A DNA stretch of 43,934 bases from Treponema sp. (GTDB taxonomy: Bacteria > Spirochaetota > Spirochaetia > Treponematales > Treponemataceae): positions 1 to 43,934 of the forward strand of contig JAILHD010000021.1 in assembly GCA_024696155.1 (NCBI GenBank), given 5' to 3'. The position numbers were made by a program, and so were the translations under genes. Shown here in pieces: positions 7,442 through 16,142 of the stretch. The notes under the pieces are model-generated. The model searched no databases and was not told the DNA's origin. It saw only the letters and a list, made by a program, of their open reading frames with translations. Numbering within the stretch: the first letter of the stretch is position 1; every line of letters begins with the position of its first letter.

Positions 7442-9154
7442 CTAAAACTGATAGATTTTATTATGTTCTTCATACACTTTACGCACCAGGTCTGCATTTT
7501 TTACAAAAACTTCTGCAATTACAGGATCAAAATGTCTGCCTTCACCTTCACGAATGATATTCATTGCCTGTTCAAAACTGAACGGCTCTTTATAGCTGCG
7601 TTTAGAAACCAGTGCATCAAAAACATCGCTTATTGCCATAATTCTTGCAGAAAGCGGAATTTCTTCTCCTTTAAGACCTTTTGGATATCCGCTTCCATCC
7701 CATTTTTCGTGATGATAGGTTGCAAGGTTTGAAGCCTCTTTTAAGTAGCCGGGATCGTGGGTAAGCTGCATTGCACTTTCTATAACTTCTTTACCTGCAA
7801 GAGTGTGCGACTTCATAATCTCAAATTCTTCGTCTGTAAGTTTTCCAGGTTTATTTAAAATTACGTCCGAAACCTTGATTTTTCCAACATCATGGAGTGG
7901 TGCAGAAGAGCATACGTCTTTAATGTATCCCTCTGTCAAAGTTTCTGGGAAGAGTTTATTTTCTTTTAACAGCTGAAGAATCAGTTTTACATACGCGGCG
8001 GTTTTTCTTACGTGGTCGCCGGTGCATTTGTCGCGGCTTTCTACAAGGTCTGCCATAATGTAGATAAGGCCGTTCTGCATGTGCGCAATTTCTTCACCTT
8101 TTTTCTGCACGTCATCAATGTAGCCGACAGTCTCAGAAATCGTATGCATAATTGATTTATAAAGATTTTCTATTTCGTCACCAGTGGTGATATCAAGTGA
8201 TTTTAGGCGTTCAACTCCTGTTTCAAGGCTTTCTTCGCTGTCGTAGGCAAAGGCCTCTGATGCAAAAGTGATTGCTGCAATCGGGTAGGTAAGATGATAA
8301 TTTGCAAGCCAGATACAAAGTGCAAGCACAAAAATAAAAAAGCCAAGGAATAAAGAAAGAATTTTTGCAATATAGCTGACGCCTTCTATCTTCGCCTGAT
8401 TAAGGCTGATTCCGGGAACTGAAGATGCAAATTTTACATACAAAATATAGCTGATTGCGGTGGTAACAATTGCAATTACAATCATAACTACTGCAATAAT
8501 AAATACAATTTTGTTTCTAAGAGGATGTTTTCTTGTTTCTGTGGTACGTGCAGAAATTCTTTCCTGAATTGTAAGTGGATTCTGGTGCCAGTTTGTAAGC
8601 ATTAGTGTGTTACTAAGCTTTTCTGGAATAAGGCGTAGTAAAATAATCACACAAATTACTGTAACACTCTTATCGATGATGTCGATTGTCATATCAGAAA
8701 TCATCTGTGCCCAGAAGATGCTTAAAGTGCCTTTTTCCAAAAGAATTCGTGCAAACGGGGCAGAAATTCCTTCTCCAACTCCATAGCCGTAAATACAGTA
8801 GGTAAGGATTGAGCCGAGTGCTCCACCCAAAAGTGCAAAAATTAAAATTGCAATGATTATCTTAAATACACTGCAAAAAAATCCTCTGCGCGATAAAAAA
8901 GTTGCACTGACTGCAATTAAAACGCTTATTCCCGCATAGTAAGAATTAGTAAGGTCTGTAAGTGTAGAATTAACGATATTTGTAAGATAGCCAACAATTA
9001 CGCCGGGAAGATATCCGCCCAGAATTGCTGCAAGAAGTGTACCTATGTTATCCAAATACAGCGGAATTTTAAAAAATCCCATCAGCCGGTTTACAAAAAT
9101 ATTGAGAAAAACAAATAAAGCATAAAATACAAACAGCTTTGCGTATCTTTTCAT
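7442..9154 (-). CDS. Membrane-bound HD-GYP cyclic-di-GMP phosphodiesterase
   Basis: The 570-residue protein has five or six N-terminal membrane helices (about 5-180) resembling an ECF-transporter S-component fold, a second membrane pair (about 215-290) and a HAMP-like linker (290-345). The C-terminal HD-GYP domain (about 360-555) keeps its signature residues: His381, HD at 421-422, HH at 481-482 and the GYP loop DGSGYPKG at 486-493. It should hydrolyse cyclic di-GMP at the inner membrane, possibly sensing a small molecule through the membrane domain. An extended -10 (TGTTATAAT, 9172-9164 on the minus strand) is only nine bases from the start and no ribosome binding site is seen, so the mRNA may be nearly leaderless. 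Confidence 0.92.
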   Translation of the reverse strand: MKRYAKLFVFYALFVFLNIFVNRLMGFFKIPLYLDNIGTLLAAILGGYLPGVIVGYLTNIVNSTLTDLTNSYYAGISVLIAVSATFLSRRGFFCSVFKIIIAILIFALLGGALGSILTYCIYGYGVGEGISAPFARILLEKGTLSIFWAQMISDMTIDIIDKSVTVICVIILLRLIPEKLSNTLMLTNWHQNPLTIQERISARTTETRKHPLRNKIVFIIAVVMIVIAIVTTAISYILYVKFASSVPGISLNQAKIEGVSYIAKILSLFLGFFIFVLALCIWLANYHLTYPIAAITFASEAFAYDSEESLETGVERLKSLDITTGDEIENLYKSIMHTISETVGYIDDVQKKGEEIAHMQNGLIYIMADLVESRDKCTGDHVRKTAAYVKLILQLLKENKLFPETLTEGYIKDVCSSAPLHDVGKIKVSDVILNKPGKLTDEEFEIMKSHTLAGKEVIESAMQLTHDPGYLKEASNLATYHHEKWDGSGYPKGLKGEEIPLSARIMAISDVFDALVSKRSYKEPFSFEQAMNIIREGEGRHFDPVIAEVFVKNADLVRKVYEEHNKIYQF

Positions 9155-9254
9155 TTATATAAAATTATAACAGTGAATTTGCTATGTTGCAAAAAATCTG
9201 TAAAAATTGCAAAATTATACTATTAATAAAAGTTTACAAAGGAGGCTTTTTATT

Positions 9255-10559
9255 ATGGAAAAGTTCTTTAAATTAAAAGAACGTGGAACTACCGTTTCTA
9301 AAGAAGTTATCGGTGGTATTACAACATTCCTGGCAATGGCTTATATTCTTGCCGTAAACCCAGGTATTCTTTCTGGCTCTGGCATGGAATTCAATGCTGT
9401 ATTTACAGCAACTGCAATTTCTGCTTGTGTTGCTACTCTGGTAATGGCTTTTATTGCAAATCTTCCTGTTGCTCTTGCCCCAGGTCTTGGACTTAATGCT
9501 TTCTTTACATACTCGGTTGTTCTTGGAATGGGATGCTCATGGCAGTTTGCTTTGACAGCTGTATTTATTGAAGGTATTATTTTTATTCTTCTTTCACTTT
9601 TTGGTATTCGTGAAGCAATTATTAATTCTATTCCTTCTACACTTAAAAAAGCTGTATCTGTAGGTATTGGTCTTTTTATTACAATCATTGGTCTTGTAAA
9701 CGCTGGTGTATGTACTGGTGATACAGGTACAATCATTGGATTTGTAAACTTTAACTTGAACCACGCAAGTGCTCTTGTTGCAGTTCTTGGCCTTATTATT
9801 ACAATTGTTTTGTTCATTTTGAACGTTCCAGGTTCAATTCTTCTTGGTGTTCTTATTACAACTGTAATTGGTATTCCATTTGGTGTAACAAAAATTCCAG
9901 AAAACTTCTCTCCATTCTCAACTCCTGCAGCTCCTTACTTCTGCCAGTTTGAATGGTCAAACGTTCTTACTTTTAAGTTCGTTATCGTTCTTATTACATT
10001 CCTCTTTACAGATATGTTTGATACACTCGGAACTTTGATGGGTGTTGCAGAACAGTCAAATCTTAAAGACAGTGATGGAAACATTCAGAACGTAAAAGGT
10101 GCTTTGATGGCTGACTCTGTTGGTACTGTAGTTGGTGCTTGTCTTGGTACTTCAACTGTAACTTCATTTGTTGAATCAACATCTGGTGTTGCTGCTGGTG
10201 CTAAAACTGGTCTTGCATCTGTTGTAACAGGACTTTTGTTCCTTGTTGCTTTGTTCTTAAACCCATTGTTCGCTCTTATTCCTTCTGCTGCTACAGCTCC
10301 TGCTTTGATTTTTGTTGGTTATCTTATGATGAAGAACATTAAATCAATTGAGTTCACAGATTTAACAGAAGGTATTCCTGCATTTATTACAATTATGACT
10401 ATGCCATTCTCTTACTCAATTTCTAAAGGTATTGTATGGGGAATCATTTCTTTCGTAATTTGTAAAACTGCTGGTAAAAAAGCTAAAGAAGTTCCTGTTG
10501 TTACATGGGTACTTGCAGCTGTATTCCTTGCAGACATTATTTTTGAAAGCTTAAAATAG
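9255..10559 (+). CDS. NCS2-family purine permease (AzgA type)
   Basis: The 434-residue protein has about 12-14 membrane helices and the features of the AzgA-type adenine/guanine/hypoxanthine permeases: N-terminal LKERGTTVSKEVIGGITTFL, the GLGLNAFFTY segment, and TDMFDTLGTLMGVAEQS in the substrate-site helix. It imports purine bases with protons across the inner membrane. I set the start at the ATG at 9255 because AGGAGG (9240-9245) precedes it; the open frame extends upstream to 9207 without a ribosome binding site. A -10-like TATACT lies at 9216-9221. It is a single gene, divergent from the HD-GYP gene and closed by a strong terminator. Its codon use is strongly biased toward favoured codons, suggesting high expression. 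Confidence 0.93.
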   Translation: MEKFFKLKERGTTVSKEVIGGITTFLAMAYILAVNPGILSGSGMEFNAVFTATAISACVATLVMAFIANLPVALAPGLGLNAFFTYSVVLGMGCSWQFALTAVFIEGIIFILLSLFGIREAIINSIPSTLKKAVSVGIGLFITIIGLVNAGVCTGDTGTIIGFVNFNLNHASALVAVLGLIITIVLFILNVPGSILLGVLITTVIGIPFGVTKIPENFSPFSTPAAPYFCQFEWSNVLTFKFVIVLITFLFTDMFDTLGTLMGVAEQSNLKDSDGNIQNVKGALMADSVGTVVGACLGTSTVTSFVESTSGVAAGAKTGLASVVTGLLFLVALFLNPLFALIPSAATAPALIFVGYLMMKNIKSIEFTDLTEGIPAFITIMTMPFSYSISKGIVWGIISFVICKTAGKKAKEVPVVTWVLAAVFLADIIFESLK

Positions 10560-10580
10560 GCTAAAATCAAAATGATATAA

Positions 10581-10614
10581 AAAAATCCCGGAGCCTTACG
10601 ACTTCGGGATTTTT
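10581..10614. terminator. Bidirectional rho-independent terminator
   Basis: AAAAATCCCG (10581-10590) and CGGGATTTTT (10605-10614) form a 10-bp stem with a 14-base loop between the convergent permease and leuD genes. A-run and T-run flanks let it work in both directions. Confidence 0.85.
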
Positions 10615-10635
10615 ATTTAACTCTTGTATAAATTA

Positions 10636-11169
10636 TTAGTATTTGCTGTCAGCGTAGCCAATCCAGCCTTCTTTTTCTACAAGTGCCTTTTCAAAGTCAT
10701 CAAGGTTGAAAGGGTAGCTCTTAGAAAGGCTTCCTGCAATAAGTTTTACCTTTGCAGTTCCGTCATCATTGATAACGATTTTGCATTCAGTTTCTTTGTC
10801 TGCGAATGTTTTGAACATATCTGCAATTGATTTGCGGTCAATTTCGATTGCCATCATTCCGCAGTTAAACATATTCTGGCGGAAAATACGTGCAAAGTTT
10901 GGAGCCACAACAACGTAAATACCATTTACTTCCAATGCCCATGGTGCGTGTTCGCGTGAAGAACCACAACCAAAGTTTTCTCTTGTAATTATAACTTTTT
11001 TGCCGGCAACATCAGTCTTTGGATTAAAGCCTTCAAGCTTTAAATCTTCCAAAAGATAAGGCTGCAATGCCTGCTTAGAAATTTCTGTAAGATATTTTGC
11101 TGGAATAATCTCGTCAGTGTTGATATCTGAACGATCTAAAAAGAGTACTGGACCTCCGAACTGTTTCAT
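10636..11169 (-). CDS. leuD: 3-isopropylmalate dehydratase small subunit
   Basis: The 177-residue protein is the swivel (small) subunit of an aconitase-superfamily dehydratase. It shows the early DRSDINTDEIIPAKYL segment and the substrate loop FGCGSSREHAPWAL (67-78), then VVVAPNFARIFRQNMFNCG. With the LeuC large subunit it would convert 2-isopropylmalate to 3-isopropylmalate in leucine synthesis; the closely related homoaconitase or citraconate reactions cannot be excluded because leuA and leuB are not in the window. It lies 186 bp after leuC, with GAGG six bases before its ATG. Confidence 0.88.
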   Translation of the reverse strand: MKQFGGPVLFLDRSDINTDEIIPAKYLTEISKQALQPYLLEDLKLEGFNPKTDVAGKKVIITRENFGCGSSREHAPWALEVNGIYVVVAPNFARIFRQNMFNCGMMAIEIDRKSIADMFKTFADKETECKIVINDDGTAKVKLIAGSLSKSYPFNLDDFEKALVEKEGWIGYADSKY

Positions 11170-11228
11170 ATAGACCTCTTTGTTTTTTTGTACAGGCAGG
11201 AAATAAATCCCACCTTTTATAATGATAA

Positions 11229-11357
11229 CACTCTTTTTACAAAAAGTGTAGAACTTTTCCTAGTTATACAATTCTGAATTGCAATGGTCGTAACTTTTAT
11301 TAAAATTGATAGTTACTGTACCATTGCTTAACTTCATAAATCGAGATTTTTGAAGTT
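11229..11357 (-). repeat. Structured spacer between leuC and leuD
   Basis: Three inverted repeats fill the gap: AACTTCA/TGAAGTT (11330-11336 with 11351-11357, overlapping the leuC stop), the long GCAATGGT...ACCATTGC (11281-11288 with 11320-11327) with inner GTAACT/AGTTAC (11290-11295 with 11311-11316), and ACACT-c-TTTTT / AAAAAGTGT (11229-11250). None is followed by a good T-run on the minus strand. They may set the leuC:leuD ratio by mRNA decay or partial termination. Confidence 0.5.
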
Positions 11358-12639
11358 ATTTAAATAATTCTGAATTTGTAATGGTACCTTTAATTGCAGT
11401 TGCAGCAGCTGAAGCTGGGCTCATCAAATGAACCATTCCGCCTTTACCCATGCGTCCATTAAAGTTACGGTTTGTTGTAGAAGCACAAACTTCGCCTTCT
11501 GCCATTACACCGTTACTCATACCAAGACACGCACCACAAGTTGGGTTTGTTACACAGAATCCTGCGTCCATAAAGATGTCAATAATGCCTTCTTCCAAAG
11601 CCATTTTGTAGATTTTAGGAGTAGCAGGGCTTACAATACCACGAACGCCGTCTGCAAGGTGGTGTCCTTTAAGAACTTTTGCAGCAATTCTAAGGTCAGA
11701 AATACGTCCGTTTGTACAAGAACCAATGTAAATCTGATTTACAGGAGTTCCTTCCATTTCTTTAATTGTTTTTACCTGATCAGGTTTGTAACCAAATGTA
11801 CATACCGGCTGCAAATCAGAAAGATCAAGAGTATAAACCTTTTCGTATTCTGCATCGTCATCAGAACGCCATTTTGAATAAGCCTTCAAAGCTTCTTCTT
11901 TTGTTCCGTATTCATCTTTTATAAAGTCCCAAAGATAATCAATAGTCTTTTCATCTGGATAGCAGATACCGCTTGTAGCACCAGCTTCTACAGCCATGTT
12001 ACAGATTGTCATACGCTCTTCCATATCAAAGTTGTCTACAACAGGACCTGTAAATTCTACTACACAGTTTGTAGCACCATTTACACCAATTGTGCTGATA
12101 AGGTGGAGAATAACGTCTTTTGCAAAAACGCCAGCTTTAAGCTTACCGTTCAAAACAAATTTAATAGATTTTGGTTCGCGGAATGAACAAACGCCTTTCA
12201 AAATACCAACTTCAAGGTCTGTTGTACCAACACCAGCTGCGAATGCACCAAATGCACCGTGTGTACAAGTGTGGCTGTCTCCCATAATTACTGTGTAGCC
12301 AGGACGAACAAATCCTTTTTCAGGGAAAATTGCGTGGCAGACACCGTTAGCGCCGATATCAAAAAAGTCCTTGATGTTCTGGCGGCGTGCCCAGTCGCGA
12401 AGGATTTTTCCCTGTGTTGCAGTTTTTGAATCCTTTGCTGGAGTTACGTGATCAATTACTGCCTTAATTTTTGTGCAGTCAAAAACGCGGTCCTTATTGC
12501 GTTCTACAAGGTCATTGATTGCGATTGGAGTTGTGATTTCATGACAGAATACGCGGTCAAGTTTTAATACATATGTGTTAGGAAATGGTGTGTCTACAAG
12601 GTGCTCTTCAAAGATTTTCTGTGCGATTGTCTTACCCAT
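11356..12639 (-). CDS. leuC: 3-isopropylmalate dehydratase large subunit
   Basis: The 427-residue protein is an aconitase-family large subunit of the short (about 420-residue) type found with separate small subunits. The three cluster-ligating cysteines are present: Cys308 in the GSCTNGR motif, and Cys368 and Cys371 in NPTCGACLG. Other conserved blocks include MGDSHTCTHGAFGAFAAGVG (119-138) and ASTTNRNFNGRMG. It binds a labile [4Fe-4S] cluster and acts in the cytoplasm with LeuD. The homoaconitase-type enzymes share this architecture. A 9-bp AT hairpin (12651-12671) and a TATACT -10-like box (minus strand, 12685-12680) precede it. Confidence 0.9.
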   Translation of the reverse strand: MGKTIAQKIFEEHLVDTPFPNTYVLKLDRVFCHEITTPIAINDLVERNKDRVFDCTKIKAVIDHVTPAKDSKTATQGKILRDWARRQNIKDFFDIGANGVCHAIFPEKGFVRPGYTVIMGDSHTCTHGAFGAFAAGVGTTDLEVGILKGVCSFREPKSIKFVLNGKLKAGVFAKDVILHLISTIGVNGATNCVVEFTGPVVDNFDMEERMTICNMAVEAGATSGICYPDEKTIDYLWDFIKDEYGTKEEALKAYSKWRSDDDAEYEKVYTLDLSDLQPVCTFGYKPDQVKTIKEMEGTPVNQIYIGSCTNGRISDLRIAAKVLKGHHLADGVRGIVSPATPKIYKMALEEGIIDIFMDAGFCVTNPTCGACLGMSNGVMAEGEVCASTTNRNFNGRMGKGGMVHLMSPASAAATAIKGTITNSELFK

Positions 12640-12650
12640 AATATGCCTCT

Positions 12651-12671
12651 ATATTTAATAATATTAAATAT
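12651..12671 (-). promoter_or_regulatory. AT-rich hairpin in the leuC leader
   Basis: ATATTTAAT (12651-12659) and ATTAAATAT (12663-12671) form a perfect 9-bp stem with a three-base loop immediately upstream of the leuC ribosome binding site (GAGG). It could protect the 5' end or affect translation. Confidence 0.4.
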
Positions 12672-12726
12672 ATTTTAGTATAATTAAAGTTATTTGTAAA
12701 TATGGGGCAACGGCAAACTAAAAGTT

Positions 12727-13671
12727 TTAAGATACAACGTTAACAGGATTACCTTCAATAAATGCTTTAAGGTTTTCGTATGCAATGTTCTGCAGTCTGG
12801 CACGGGTTTCTAACGGTGCCCATGCAATATGAGGTGTAATTACACAGTTTGGCACATTAAGAAGAGGGCAGTCTTTAGACATTGGTTCACTTTCCAGAAC
12901 ATCTGCCGCATAGCCTGCAATTTTTCCTTCTTTTAATGACTGTGCAAGTTCAGCTTCTACTACAAAACCACCGCGTGCTGTATTAATTAGATAGGCTGAT
13001 TTTTTCATCAGCGAAAGAGATTCTTTATTAATTATATGAGTTGTTTGCGGTGTAAGAGGGGCGTGAAGGCTTATAAAATCAGAACGCCTGCACAATTCTT
13101 CAAAAGTCACTGGCTCTGGCATACCTTCGCACGGCGTTCTTGTACAGCAGATAACATTCATACCAAAGGCACGTGCAAGAGATGTAACTTTTTTGCCTAT
13201 GTTGCCGTAACCAAAGATTCCAAGAGTTTTTCCTGCAAGTTCTGTAAGTGGCGCATTCCAGTAACAAAAGTCCGGGCATTTCTGCCAGTCACCGCGCTGT
13301 ACAGACTGATTATGAAGTGCTACGTGGTTTGTAAAATTAAGAATAAAAGCGAATACGTGCTGTGCAACAGAATCTGTGCTGTAGGCAGGAATATTTGTTA
13401 CAGTTATATTTCTACGGCGGCAGGCTTCCAGATCAATTACATTATAGCCTGTTGCAAGAACGCCAATATATTTAAGATTAGGGCAGGCAGAAAGAATATC
13501 TTCTGTAATAGTGATTTTATTTAAAAAAATCGCATCAGAACCCCCGATGCGATTTTTGACAAGTTCTGACGGAGTCCGCTCATAAACAGTAACTTCTGCA
13601 AGTTCCTTAAAACAATCCCAGGGTAAATCACCAGGATTTACTGCATGTCCGTCTAAAATTGTAAGTTTCAT
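12727..13671 (-). CDS. D-2-hydroxyacid dehydrogenase, glycerate-dehydrogenase-like
   Basis: The 314-residue protein has the two-domain D-hydroxyacid dehydrogenase fold. The NAD-binding motif is GYGNIG (154-159), and the catalytic Arg233 (TARGG), Glu262 and His281 (TPHIAWAP) are all present. The N-terminal LDGHAVNPGDLPWD resembles hydroxypyruvate/glycerate dehydrogenases, so reduction of hydroxypyruvate or glyoxylate with NAD(P)H is likely. It starts 35 bases after the small HMA-fold gene and probably shares its promoter; leuC follows 87 bases downstream. Exact substrate is not certain. Confidence 0.88.
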   Translation of the reverse strand: MKLTILDGHAVNPGDLPWDCFKELAEVTVYERTPSELVKNRIGGSDAIFLNKITITEDILSACPNLKYIGVLATGYNVIDLEACRRRNITVTNIPAYSTDSVAQHVFAFILNFTNHVALHNQSVQRGDWQKCPDFCYWNAPLTELAGKTLGIFGYGNIGKKVTSLARAFGMNVICCTRTPCEGMPEPVTFEELCRRSDFISLHAPLTPQTTHIINKESLSLMKKSAYLINTARGGFVVEAELAQSLKEGKIAGYAADVLESEPMSKDCPLLNVPNCVITPHIAWAPLETRARLQNIAYENLKAFIEGNPVNVVS

Positions 13672-13706
13672 AACTTTTTATATTGTTTTTTGAAAGTAAG
13701 ATGAAA

Positions 13707-13910
13707 TTAGCCGATTACGTCAACACCACAACTAGAAATTGCGGCATTAATCGCAGCTTCTGCACCAGCATCGTCATAATCAACAAGGACCTGTGATTTA
13801 TCACAATTGGCAACAGCGTTAGTAACTCCGGCAACTGCAGCTACAGCAGCCTGAACTTTTCCAGCAGTACCTTCATCAAACATACCTACTACATAAATCT
13901 TCTTCTGCAT
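13707..13910 (-). CDS. Small HMA-fold protein lacking the CxxC metal site
   Basis: The 67-residue protein fits a heavy-metal-associated (ferredoxin-like) beta-alpha-beta-beta-alpha-beta fold: a first strand YVVGM, a helix TAGKVQAAVAAVAGV, strands ending in QVLVDYDD, and a helix EAAINAAIS. In copper chaperones the first loop is GMTCxxC; here it is GMFDEGTAGKV, so both metal-binding cysteines are absent. Two cysteines remain elsewhere (ANCDKS, SSCGVD). It likely no longer carries copper in the classical way and may bind another ligand or partner. A near-consensus promoter lies upstream and a glycerate-dehydrogenase-like gene follows. Confidence 0.65.
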   Translation of the reverse strand: MQKKIYVVGMFDEGTAGKVQAAVAAVAGVTNAVANCDKSQVLVDYDDAGAEAAINAAISSCGVDVIG

Positions 13911-13938
13911 TGCAATTCCTCTTTCTTGAAGTCTTTTA

Positions 13939-13967
13939 ACTATACACTATATCAAGAGCCGTTTCAA
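13939..13967 (-). promoter_or_regulatory. Promoter of the HMA-fold / dehydrogenase unit
   Basis: On the minus strand TTGAAA (13967-13962), 17 bases, then TATAGT (13944-13939). GAGG precedes the ATG at 13910. Confidence 0.6.
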
Positions 13968-13979
13968 GTTTTAAAATAA

Positions 13980-14039
13980 AAAAAACACCAAAACTTTCTT
14001 TTTTAACTTTAAAAAGTCAAGAGTCAATTGGTGTTTTTT
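13980..14039. terminator. Terminator of the galactoside operon (minus strand)
   Basis: AAAAAACACCAA (13980-13991) and TTGGTGTTTTTT (14028-14039) form a perfect 12-bp stem around a 36-base loop, with extra T residues following on the minus strand. It ends the transcript of the sugar transporter gene. Confidence 0.7.
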
Positions 14040-14053
14040 GGTTATTTTGTTGG

Positions 14054-15457
14054 TTATTTTTCTACTTTTGCAATTGTTGCCATAACTTTCTTTTCATTAA
14101 AGAAAGACATGATTAATCCGCCAATAATACAGCAAACAGAAGCAACAAGAGCTACAATTCTATAGCCAAGAGGAGAACCTGCAGCCTGTCCAGAAGTTTC
14201 TGCTACAGTTTTTGCAGCTCCAATTGTAGCGAGCGAAGTAAACAAAAGCATTGCAAGGGACTGTCCAAGCTTCATTGCAAAGGTTCTGGCGGCATAGAAC
14301 ATACCGCTTCTTGATTCACCAGTTTCAACTTCATCAGAAAGTGCAATGTCTGCAACAATTGTCTGTGGAATAATTCCAAAAATTGCCTGTGGGAACGAAC
14401 CAAGCACTACGATGATGGCAGCCTGAACATAAATAGGAATAAAGCCTAACTTTTCGCCAGAAAGCGCTGTAAATCCAAAAGTCAAAACAAAGCCGATGAA
14501 GGCTGCAATTAAAAGCTTTTTCTTTCCCCATTTTGATGCCATCTTAACAACAAACGGATAGAAGCCAAGAGAAAGGAGTGTAAGACCTCCAAACATTGCA
14601 GTTGTCATTGCTTCTGGCAACTGTAAAAGACTTGTTACAAAGAACGGAAGTCCAGTCTGGAACATTGCAAGTCCAAAAAAGTAAATAATGTCCTGGCCAA
14701 CAAAAATCTTAAAATCCTTATTCTTAAAGGTTTTTGCAAGAGAAGAAAGTATGTTGGAACTTGAAGGTATTGCATCGCAATAATCTTTTTCATTAATTCC
14801 AAAGGCTGGAACAAGCATAAAGATTGTTGCAATTATAGAAAGAATTGCAAAGGTAATTCTCATCGCAGGAACTCGTTCAATTCCGTTGCCAATCAAACTT
14901 CCCCAGATCATTGGGGCTGTATAGCCGATACATGTACCAACAATAAATGTTAGAGAAATGCACATAGAAAGCTTAAGTTTTTCTTCCTGGTTATGCGAAA
15001 GTTCTGCCAGAAGTGATGTATAAGGGGTGCAGTAACATGTAATCAAAAAGTAATATGCAAGAACGGAAACAAAAAGCCATACAACGTTGATGCTGCTGAT
15101 TCCAGAAACCGGGGCACAGAAAACAAGAATAAATACAAGTCCAAGAGGAATTGCTGCCCATCTCATAAAAGGAATGCGTCTTCCAAGTTTATGCTTACAG
15201 CTGTCTGACCAGTTTCCTACAAGCGGATCAGTTACGGCATCAAAAATTCTTCCAACGGCTGTAACAAGACCAATGAATGTTAAAACTCCAAGAACAACGC
15301 GGCCCTGTGGAATAAGAGAAATCATTCCGTCATTAATTGCTTCCTGATTAGGCTGATAAAAATAAACAAGCCATGAACCAATCAAACCGCTGATTATTGA
15401 CCATCCAAGCTGGCCGATTGCATAGCACCACATTTTTCCCTTTGTAAGAGATTTCAT
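14054..15457 (-). CDS. GPH-family (MelB-like) sugar:cation symporter
   Basis: The 467-residue protein has about 12 membrane helices and the signature of glycoside-pentoside-hexuronide symporters: DAVTDPLVGNWSDSCKHKLG RR near residue 72-93 with following IPFMRWAAIPLG. It imports a glycoside, in this operon most likely an alpha-galactoside such as melibiose or raffinose, with a cation. Its ATG overlaps the stop of the TetR gene (ATGA), and GGGGGA provides the ribosome binding site. It is the last gene of the four-gene operon and is followed by a strong hairpin terminator. Substrate is inferred from the linked GH36 enzyme. Confidence 0.9.
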   Translation of the reverse strand: MKSLTKGKMWCYAIGQLGWSIISGLIGSWLVYFYQPNQEAINDGMISLIPQGRVVLGVLTFIGLVTAVGRIFDAVTDPLVGNWSDSCKHKLGRRIPFMRWAAIPLGLVFILVFCAPVSGISSINVVWLFVSVLAYYFLITCYCTPYTSLLAELSHNQEEKLKLSMCISLTFIVGTCIGYTAPMIWGSLIGNGIERVPAMRITFAILSIIATIFMLVPAFGINEKDYCDAIPSSSNILSSLAKTFKNKDFKIFVGQDIIYFFGLAMFQTGLPFFVTSLLQLPEAMTTAMFGGLTLLSLGFYPFVVKMASKWGKKKLLIAAFIGFVLTFGFTALSGEKLGFIPIYVQAAIIVVLGSFPQAIFGIIPQTIVADIALSDEVETGESRSGMFYAARTFAMKLGQSLAMLLFTSLATIGAAKTVAETSGQAAGSPLGYRIVALVASVCCIIGGLIMSFFNEKKVMATIAKVEK

Positions 15458-16116
15458 TTTAATCCCCCTAGCAAAACTTCGTACAGAAGTATAAGTTGTT
15501 GAACATCATCGTTTGTTTCATCCATTTTCAGCATTTTTCCACTCAGGCTTAACTTCTGTGATGCAGCAAAAATAGTATGCATTAAAGAATAGTAAAGCTG
15601 GTTTTCTTTTCCTTTGTATCTTGCAGAAATAGAACCATCTTCAATTCCTTTGATAATTGCGTTTTCAATAATTTTCTGAACAGCTTCAATTACATTCTGA
15701 TAAGCAATGAGTCTGCCTGAATCAATTTTCTGGCAGATGATATAGGCATCAAAAAAGTAGATGTAGCGGAAGAAACTTGGTTCATTCTGGTAGAGTTTAC
15801 AGAATAGTTCAAAAACTTCTGCAAGCTGTTCAATTCCGTTTTTATTGTAAAAACCTGTATCATCAAGAATAGGAAGAATCATCTTCTGGTGATTTTCCCA
15901 TGCCCAAATTGCTGTACGGATTGCAATTTCATCTTTTGTTGCAAAATATCGGTAGAGCGAAGCAACACCAATTTCGGCGGTTGCTGCAATATCGTTCATA
16001 GTGATGGTATCAATTCCTTTTTCGGAGAAGAGATTGAATGCACTTTCCAGAATTCTGTTAATTCTGGAATTTTTAAGTTCATTCTGTTCTTCCTGATGCT
16101 TTTCTTTTGGTGTCAC
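15454..16116 (-). CDS. TetR-family regulator of the galactoside operon
   Basis: The 220-residue protein has a TetR-type DNA-binding domain (about residues 18-65: SRINRILESAFNLFSEKGID, then TMNDIAATAEIGVASLYRYF with the recognition helix) and a divergent C-terminal ligand domain. It starts at a GTG preceded by AGGGGGA, and its end overlaps the transporter start. Sitting inside the operon it probably represses, it most likely binds the perfect palindrome at 19342-19358 upstream of the first gene and releases it when a sugar or metabolite binds. Confidence 0.9.
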   Translation of the reverse strand: MTPKEKHQEEQNELKNSRINRILESAFNLFSEKGIDTITMNDIAATAEIGVASLYRYFATKDEIAIRTAIWAWENHQKMILPILDDTGFYNKNGIEQLAEVFELFCKLYQNEPSFFRYIYFFDAYIICQKIDSGRLIAYQNVIEAVQKIIENAIIKGIEDGSISARYKGKENQLYYSLMHTIFAASQKLSLSGKMLKMDETNDDVQQLILLYEVLLGGLK

Positions 16117-16142
16117 TTTTTTGTCCCCCTGATTTATATTTA

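Noticed and set aside
9155..9254. Purine riboswitch before the permease
   Set aside because: The gap is too short and shows no three-way junction with the conserved loops.
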